A stretch of DNA of 64,000 nt. Origin: Geosiphon pyriformis. Its lineage: Eukaryota; Glomeromycota; Glomeromycetes; Archaeosporales; Geosiphonaceae. Below the pieces are notes generated by a model. It worked only from the letters and a program-made list of their open reading frames with translations, was not told the origin of the DNA and did not search any database. The stretch lies in the NCBI GenBank assembly GCA_016748015.1, contig JAAOMT010000595.1, forward strand, positions 128,282 through 192,281, given 5' to 3'. Position 1 is the first letter of the stretch; each line of letters opens with the position of its first letter. A program made the position numbers and the translations under genes. This document shows positions 57,176 through 64,000 of the stretch, in pieces.

Positions 57176-57760
57176 TTTTTGGTTTTTTTTCTTCTGGTTC
57201 AAATTCAAAAGCCGGGGCTTTTTCAAAGCATTTGTTGAATGTACTACAAGTGGCAGGTATTCAGGCATGTTGTACTTGATAGAAGATTGTTAACTCTTGT
57301 GTCTCCCAATTCATATTAGTATTGGCTTTTTGGAGCCAATTGTTTCCGACAAGAGCTTAGTATTGAGGAGCATCCATGACCAGAACTTTGACTGGAATGG
57401 TAATTCTGTCAATTGTGAATGGAAAGTTGTCAATCTCTCCTACTGGAGTCTTTTTCATGCCATTGGCAGTAACAATGATTGTCTGAGCTGGTCGGTCAAC
57501 ATTTCTCTTTAGCTGCTGCATCAATTGATATGTAATGATGCTTCCAGCAGATCCATTGTCTAGGATCAAGCAAATTGGCTTTTTTTCTATTTCAGCTTTT
57601 GTGTACATTGCAGTGATGGCTTTTTGCTCATTAGCCGCTGCATTGCTAAGCAAGAATGGTGATTCATTTGCTTTAAATTCAAAAGGAAATATATCTAAAA
57701 GGTTGGCGTTTTCAGCAATTCTGGCTGGTGGGATTGTGGTAGGAATATAGGAAGAGTTTT
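57176..57760 (-). pseudogene. Aspartic protease, D element
   Basis: ORF 57,653-57,357: AMYTKAEIEKKPICLILDNG then SAGSIITYQLMQQL. The triad reads D-N-G; Ser/Thr to Asn fits one G-to-A change. KTPVGEIDNFPFTIDRI and ALVGNNWLQ follow. Probably inactive or impaired. Confidence 0.82.
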
Positions 57761-57899
57761 GTTGTCATGCTGCAGCTCTATTTTCTAAGAATGCAGTATG
57801 ATGAAAATCCTGTTCTTCAGGTATTGTAAGATAGCTAGGTTGAGTATGATAATGGATGGATTTTGGCTAAACTGGATTTTAGGAAATCAATTGGTTGTT

Positions 57900-59645
57900 C
57901 AAATTGATCCTATTGTTGTTTACTTGGTATTGGTTTTGTGGTGTGAATTGATTTTGTGAAATCAATTTTTGAGCAAGTATTTGATAATGTTGTGTAGGTG
58001 GTTGTTGGTATTGCTGTTGAATTGGCTGTAGGGCAGGCTGATAATAGTTATTTTGGTATTGGAGTCTTGATGGATAGTAAGCTTGTAATGATGGTTGATA
58101 ATAAGATTGCTGTGGTGAAGAGTAATATTGATTACTCCTATTTTGTTGGTTTTGTTATAGCTTTCTGCAATCTTTTTTCCAGTGGCCAGGAGTTCCACAG
58201 TAATGGCAAATCTGAGGCTGGTTATTAGAGGATGATACAAAGTTGTTTTGATTCCGTCTTTGGGATGGTTAATATCTTTGGGGTTGCTGTTGTTGTTGGT
58301 TGGTGAAATAGTTTTTGACTTTCTTTGCAAGTTGGTCAATTTTCTCTTCAGCTGCTAAGCTGGTTTCTCCAATGGCTAAGTTCACAAGTTTTGTATGATT
58401 GGCTTTTTTCATGGCCATTTCATATCTTTTTGTATGCTAAATGGCAGAGTTTAAATCTTCTGGTGCATTTGGGCGAACCTTTTTAATCAGTTTATCCTTT
58501 AAGCCAGTGATAAATTAATCCAAGATTTGAGCATTGGAATAATAATCATTAGTTTCAAGTTGGCAAATTCGTCTGAGAAGTTTGTTGAATTTCCCAATAT
58601 AAGTTATGACAGATTCGGAGGGTTCTTGTTTGATATTGCGAAAACAATTTCGAAGTGTGATTGAGGTGTTGTTATCAGTGAATTGTTCTAAGAATGTAGT
58701 TTTGAAAGCTGTCCAGTTATTAAAAGGGGTGATCAAGTTTTCAAACCATTTGTCTGCAGTTCCTTTGAGAAAATAGGGAATTGTTCTTAACATTTGGGCA
58801 GCATTCCATCCATTTGCATCTCCAGCTTTAGTAACTTGGTTGAGCCATTCTTGGGGACTGGTCTCAATGTCTTCTCCATTGAATTCAGGGATTTTTGCAA
58901 TGTATGCTGTCATTTTGTCTTCTTTGTTTTCACTGTCTATTGATTCTTTTTCAGATATTTCCGAGTCATTTTTTTCGTTCGCTGCTGTCTCAGAGTGTTC
59001 ACTTCGATTTTCAGCTAGAAAGTCAAGGAGATTAGAACTAGTTTGAAGGGGTTCTTGTTGTCTGGTGGGACTTCTGGGTGATGTAAAATTTTCTAGTCTT
59101 GCAAATTGATTTAAGAGTAAATTAGGTGTTTGTGCTTGTGCAAGTAAAGCTAGAAAAGGTGTGATGGTGAGCAGAAGTTTTGAACTGGTTCTTTGTTCAG
59201 GTGTTTGTAAGTGTTTGGCAGTTGTTTTTGGTAGTATTGAAGTATTTGGAGTGGTTTTTGAGTATTGCTTCAGTTTGTGTTTGCCTTTGTTGCTTGTTTC
59301 TGTTTCTGATTCAAAATCAATAGTGTATTGAGACTGCACTAGATATGTTTCTTTACAGTACTTGATAATGTTAAAATTAAGTTCTTGAAAGTAAGTGGCA
59401 AGTGTTTTACTGTTAAGGTTTTCAGTTTCTAACTGTGAATAATGTACTAAATTATTGTAAAGGTTGCTTCTAACTTCTGAGATATTGTAATTTCCAAAAA
59501 GATAATTGTTGATGCAGTTTTCAATATATTGGTATACTGATTTCTTGACAACTTCAATTCTGTCTGGAATGTTGAATCTTTGCTTGCAGTGGGTGTAAAT
59601 TGACTGGTAGTACTCTAGAGTTGTTGCATCTGGTGTGGTCGCCAC
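57900..59645 (-). pseudogene. Gag, D element (open from 59,645 to 58,515)
   Basis: ATG 59,645 is 45 bp inside the LTR edge. The first 376 codons are open: helical N-terminal region, Ser/Thr-rich and acidic linker (EKNDSEISEKESIDSENKED), capsid (PQEWLNQVTKAGDANGWN, YFLKGTADKWFENL, VITYIGKFNKLLRRI). A stop (TAA for Gln or Lys) at 58,515 precedes a continuation with NLAIGETSLAAEEKIDQLAK, then the zinc knuckle CHYCGTPGHWKKDC near 58,165-58,210 and a Gln/Tyr-rich tail. One to two lesions only. Confidence 0.88.
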
Positions 59646-59690
59646 TTTAAATTTGTTGTTGCTGTGTTATTTCCATGAGAGAGCACCAAA

Positions 59691-60653
59691 TGTTACCGGA
59701 GGTTTTTGGTCTCTTTTCTTAATTGTTGTTGATGCCTGTTTGCTGTGAATTCACGTTTTCTGGATGTGGTTGAACCTCCAGTAACTGAATTTATCTTCAA
59801 ATTATCTTTTATAATTTGAACTGCTGGGCTTATAAGTGGAATGGCCAATTCCTTGCCAGTTACTTTATGTAGTTACGTTGTAGTAAACATCAACTCTTTC
59901 CCAGGAATTGCTCATCCAGAAGCTCACTAAAAATGTGTAGTTACTTTGCTGTGAAAGTCAACTCTTCTACAGGAATCTCGTCTGTAGACTACCCTAATGA
60001 TTGTAATCAGAAAATAAAAAAAGTATAAAAGAAATGTAAAAGAAATAGAATTCTGTTGAGAGAAACGTTTTCTATCTAGGTCTGAAGTCACTAACAGTTT
60101 ACTGAAATTGGTAGCTAATCAATTTCGAAATGTTAGTTGGGTTTTTGGGGATTTTCCAAGTACAATAATTAAAAAATTTGGTTTTTCGAATTATTTGATA
60201 TTTATTTCTTTTTGTGTGTATAGGAACGGTTTTAAGAGATAAATCTAAAGTAAGATATATTTTTTCAAAGAGAGAAGCTCTTCTTTTATACAACTTGTCA
60301 TAACACTATTCTATGAACTTGAACTTTGCTATTTTCTATAATTTTGCTGAACTTAAGATACATTTTGGCAAACTACAAGTTATTTCTACGAACTATTAGA
60401 TATTTTGGCAAACTATCAATTATTTTGGCAAACTTTTTGAATGTTACATAGTTCGGGGTATTGCATGATTGATCATTGCAATTAGGTTACATTTGTGTTA
60501 TGTACAAATTGGGTTATTAATTAAATGATAATTTCAGATATATTTTGCTAATGTAATAAGTGATAATTTGAAACAATAATATATGCTAATTAATGATAAG
60601 ATTTATAAGGGTAATTTTATGCTAAACAATATCTCTAATTTCGTCTGGTAACA
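59691..60653 (-). repeat. D LTR, right copy (5' LTR)
   Basis: 963 bp, TGTTACCGG to GGTAACA. TATAAAAG on minus at 60,283-60,290; repeat array 60,355-60,440. The downstream minus sequence TTTGGTGCTCTCTCATGG is the probable primer-binding site, sharing TGGTGCTC with A, B and C. About 48 differences from the left copy, mostly transitions. Confidence 0.93.
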
Positions 60654-60657
60654 GTGG

Positions 60658-60930
60658 TTAAATTTGAGTTAGAAAAAAACTTGAAAACTGTTTTTTGTAC
60701 TGAACTGATTTTTGAAAGTGTAAAATTTTTTTGGACCAATTAAGTTTAATTTGTTGTAAAAAATGTGGGTGTTTCGAACATTTTTTTCTTAAATGTAACT
60801 TCTTAAATTCAGCTGTTCCAGTATTGAAAAAAATTTATAAAAAATTTATTTCAGATAAAAATTGTTTTTAACTGGCTCATTTCAATACAAAAAAAAATGT
60901 TTTTATTTTTTATTTAGCTAATTTTAGTAA
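60658..60930 (+). pseudogene. LINE2 ORF1, C-terminal part with zinc knuckle
   Basis: VKFELEKNLKTVF and FESVKFFWTN match LINE1 ORF1 (FKSVNLCWAG), and CCKKCGCFEHFFLKC retains C-x2-C-x4-H-x4-C in the same place. A 1-nt shift and stops occur. Ends at the F LTR at 60,931. Confidence 0.75.
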
Positions 60931-61589
60931 TATTACTTAAGTAAAAAAACCAATCCAAAAAATATTAAAAAACTATAATTAAGAAATGTAATAACTTAAA
61001 AAAATGTAATAATACAGAATAATACATTATAACTTAAAATAATATAAAATAATATACAATAACATAAAATAGTACAAAATAACTAGTTATAATATAAAAT
61101 AATTAGTTATAGTGTAAAAAAACAAAGCAATAACAGAAATAATAAGCAATAATTAGTAATAATAAATGATTAAAAAGTAGTTTTAACAGAATAGAAAAGA
61201 ATAGACAAAGAAACAAAATAGAAAATATATTTTTTTACTCATATCTATTAGATTTACTTTATTTATATATCTATATTATTTTAAATAAAAAAAATATTCA
61301 AAACTCCAAACTTATTTGAATTAATTGTTTTCTTATTTTCATTTTTAGCCAAATATTCTTAGCATAAAATGTCTCAAACAATAACAACTTGGGTTAATCA
61401 CTCTTAATTACAGCAATTGACAATATTATTTTATTTTATTTTTTATTTTTATTTTATTTTATTTTTTATATTTTTTTATAAAGTGGCAATATTGTAAAAT
61501 TGACTGTGTGGAAATAAACTTCATGATAATCTGGTAAAAAAAAAATTCTTTTAGAATTGGATATTAACATTATTTTATTAGTTTATTAG
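60931..61589 (+). mobile_element. Decayed C-type LTR fragment (F)
   Basis: TATTACTTAAGTAAAAAAACCAATCCAAA follows the C LTR start, including the ATAACA repeat region, TAGCAAATATTCTTAGCATAA and CAATCACTCTTAATTACAGCAATTGACAATA. Cut at 61,589 by the E LTR, within the segment GGATATTAACATTAT. Strong loss of C/G. Confidence 0.85.
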
Positions 61590-62366
61590 TATTACTTATA
61601 GAAATCAAGAATTATAATAATAGATAAAATAACTAATTAGAAATAGGTGTAATAAAAAAAAATTGCAGGATTTCAGAATTACAGAATTTTAGAATTCTTT
61701 TTTAGAAATTGTAGGATTCCAAAATTCCAGAATTCTAAGATTTTTTTTTAAAAATTTTATTTAACATAAATTATATATATATAGTAAGAGTATTAGAAAC
61801 AGAAAAAGTATTAATAGAGTTCAGATTGGTTCAGAACAATATTACTCTTCCAATTAAAAAATAGTTTTTTATAACTTGAAGTGAAATTATACTTATATTA
61901 TAATTACTTGATTAAATAAATATTAATCACTTTTACACTATTAACATTCTATGTTGATAAAATTCAATACTTAACTACATTAGACTAATAGCTTTTGATT
62001 ATACCTATTAACTAAATACTAATATCTTAGTTTTTTTTTTTTTTTTTTTTGTTGTTTACTAATTGATTAAAGAGATTAAGTGCTAAGTATTTGACATTAA
62101 GAATAGTTTGATAAAAAACTTGAAAACAAAGTAAAAATTTAAAGATAGCTTATCAAAAAGGCATAACTGCCAGAATAAATCAGCCACTATGCTGAAAAAA
62201 AAATTTACAAAAAAAACCATCAATTGAATCTCTGTTTATTATACAAAAAACTCAAACAAAACCTTCAGATCATAAAAATCTTCAGAAATTATTAATATTT
62301 TCAGCTATTAAGCACCAAGTTATGGGTTTGTTATTTGTTTCAACATCCAAATAATTATTTGTAATA
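61590..62366 (+). repeat. Decayed A/B-type LTR (E), opposite orientation
   Basis: Reverse complement of the X/A/B LTR type: TATTACTTATAGAAA at the start, degraded GAATTCC array 61,665-61,740, TATATATATA near 61,775, TATCAACATAGAATGTTAATAG-like hairpin near 61,940, ATAAATCAGCCACTATGCTGA, ends AATAATTATTTGTAATA. Here TATA lies 3' of the array on the plus strand, as expected for a plus-strand element. TTAG precedes it. Confidence 0.85.
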
Positions 62367-62430
62367 TTTAGTACTCTCTGTAAAATATAATTTAACAAAA
62401 AACCAGCACCAACAGCAATTATCTAAAAAA

Positions 62431-62869
62431 ATAGCAGAATTAGAAATAACAGAAATAAACCATTTAGAATTTGTTAAATTCTTATTTCAATATTATCAAA
62501 CTTATCTTGGACTAACAAATAATTATTGACCAGCAGAATCAGTTTTCAATTTTTATGTTAACAAAAAAATTAAATCTTACTTAGAAAACCAAGAAGATCC
62601 AAAAGCTGTTCTCAAAAATTTCTACAGTAAATTACTCCAAAGCATCATGCTTTTACAAAATTATATGTTTGCCCCACTAATTACAGAGATAAATCAAAAA
62701 ATTAAGAATTACACCCAACAAAAATTTTTTATTACCTTTGTAAATAAAGAGAAATTACAAATTCCAGCAGAAATACCAAGAAAAATACAACTACTTACTT
62801 GAAAGAAACCAAGAGTTGTTTTATTTATTCACTTGTTATATCATCATATATTAGAAAGTACTGATTTTT
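62431..62869 (+). pseudogene. Gag N-terminal relic, element E
   Basis: IAELEITEINHLEFVKFLFQ, SVFNFYVNKKIKSYL, ITEINQKIKNYTQQKF match the gag N-terminus of A and B. The start codon is ATA where A and B have ATG (a G-to-A change). One TGA at a Trp/Arg-type site near 62,529. It ends at the LINE3 5' end; the rest of E would lie beyond LINE3, outside the window. Confidence 0.82.
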
Positions 62870-64000
62870 TTTTCTTGTCAAATCTTTAATTATAACAAAA
62901 ACAAAAACTTATTAAAGAACTAGCTTTTCTTTTCTTTTTTTTTTGTTTCCTTTTAGTTATTTTTTTTAGTATATTTTTTTTGTTGTGATAAAACTAATAA
63001 ATATGCCTGTTAATAGTTCTGGTTCTGGTTTGACTAATTTGGAGATCTACTTAAATGCCAAAAAAATGTGTAGAAAGTGTATACTCTTATGATGTATTTT
63101 ATAAAAAGCTAAAGAAACTTGAAGTTAATAGTGATATAATTGACTTATCTGTTGGCTCTCTAAGCTTAAATAATATTAGTGGCTTTGGCATTAGACTTAT
63201 AGTGTTTTAGAGAAGCAATATTAGTAGTATTGCAAGTAATATTAGTGGTTTTTTAAATATAAAAAACATGATTGCAAAAAAAACAAGTTATACAAATTCA
63301 AATACTACTGTAGATAATAAGAATATAGATGAAACCATGCTGAAAAAAACTTATACTTAAACATATGTGTTGGACCATTTACTAAAAATGTTCTTATTTA
63401 ATAATATAAGTAATAATAATATTGTTTTAGTGTTTCTATTTCTTAAGTTTGTTGGCTTTAAGCAGTTGCTATTAGTCAAGTCATGTGTTTTGAAAAAATG
63501 AAACTTCAAATCAGTTAAATTATTTATATTGAATGTTAATCTGTCTGTTGTACTTAATAAGACTAATAATAACAAATTAATTGTTGTAAAAAAATTTTTC
63601 TATTGTATTAATAGTTTTAAAAAAGTCTTTATTTTCTCAAAATTTTCAGATATTATTAAATCTACTTTTATTTCTAAATTAAGTTTAAGCAGGGTAAAAA
63701 AAATGGCTATTAATGAAAAATTTTAGTAAATAATGATGTTAGAAAACCAAACAATTATATTAATTAAGAAATAATTGTCAAAAAAATTTTGGTTGATCTT
63801 TATAAATCAGCTGTAAAATCAGTTTTTTCCAAATTTGGTAAGATGATTTCAATTAATATACAATTGATTAGTCTTTGGCAAAAGGTCTTGGTAAAATATA
63901 AATTATTTGAAATTGCTGATTTAGTTGTTTCTAAGTGCTCTGTTTTTATAAAAAAAAATTCTGTGCATATAGTTAAGGCTGTTTATAACAAACAAATATA
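62870..64000 (+). mobile_element. LINE3, 5' part (runs off the window)
   Basis: Starts near TTTTTTTCTTGTCAAATC, matching the LINE1 5' end, with a T-rich 5' UTR and TTTGTTGTGATAAAACT. Extends past 64,000. It appears to have inserted into the gag of E. Confidence 0.8.
63003..64000 (+). pseudogene. LINE3 ORF1 (partial)
   Basis: From ATG 63,003: MPVNSSGSGLTNLEIYLNAK, IYSYDVFYKKLKKLEVNS, TYVLDHLLKMFLFNNIS, KLIVVKKFFY, then the RRM-like part (KSVFSKFGKMISINIQLISL, WQKVLVKYKLFEIADLVV, NSVHIVKAVYNKQI) at the window edge. Frameshifts near 63,075 and 63,725 and several stops. The best copy for the ORF1 N-terminus. Confidence 0.82.

Larger units (their letters stand above)
50810..60653 (-). mobile_element. 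LTR retrotransposon D, complete, minus strand
   Basis: 9,844 bp bounded by LTRs 50,810-51,793 and 59,691-60,653 and by GTGG on both sides (50,806-50,809 and 60,654-60,657), an exact 4-bp duplication. Removing D and one GTGG restores the LINE2 frame (HYIVVKFELEKNL). All coding regions are present in order. LTRs differ at about 48 positions by eye plus one 21-bp indel (~5%), so this is a fairly recent insertion. Confidence 0.95.

Overview
The window is very AT-rich eukaryotic DNA. It holds two host-type genes in about 60 kb of retrotransposons and their decayed remains. Short introns (64-99 bp), a PPR gene, a two-ORF LINE whose ORF2 C-terminus resembles LINE proteins I associate with Rhizophagus (Glomeromycotina), and dense nested Ty3/gypsy elements suggest an arbuscular mycorrhizal fungus. 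The species cannot be fixed from sequence alone.

Layout. 1-5,240: AT desert with two direct copies of a ~1.3 kb repeat, one carrying a solo LTR. 5,473-6,399 (+): five-exon PDAP1/PP28-type phosphoprotein gene. 6,977-9,136 (-): 719-aa pentatricopeptide repeat protein. 9,810-47,618 (-): one LINE (LINE1) bounded by a likely 13-bp target duplication. Its ORF1 is split by a 30.9 kb stack of LTR elements: X, then A inside X, B inside the gag of A, and C (+ strand) inside one LTR of B. 47,632-49,615: AT desert ending in a decayed D-type LTR. 49,616-60,930 (+): LINE2, its ORF1 split at 50,810-60,653 by the complete element D (-). 60,931-64,000: remains of a C-type LTR, an A/B-type element E and the 5' part of LINE3, all on +.

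The gypsy-type elements share one plan: LTR, gag with CCHC knuckle, aspartic protease, a Cys-rich region with three CxxC..CxxC modules, a trimeric-type dUTPase, reverse transcriptase, RNase H, integrase, then an extra conserved ORF ending in FDGAQ or FAGAQ just before the polypurine tract and 3' LTR. The dUTPase between protease and RT, the Cys-rich region and the extra ORF are the most unusual content. Insertions left 4-bp target duplications, and two of them, removed in thought, leave a continuous host-element reading frame.

All copies are damaged, mostly by C-to-T/G-to-A transitions: in-frame stops at former Trp, Arg and Gln codons, protease triads lost in all four main copies, and mismatched target duplications differing by one transition. 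The oldest copies have lost nearly all their G and C and now look like featureless AT desert. All positions were worked out by eye; domain edges inside broken elements are approximate.
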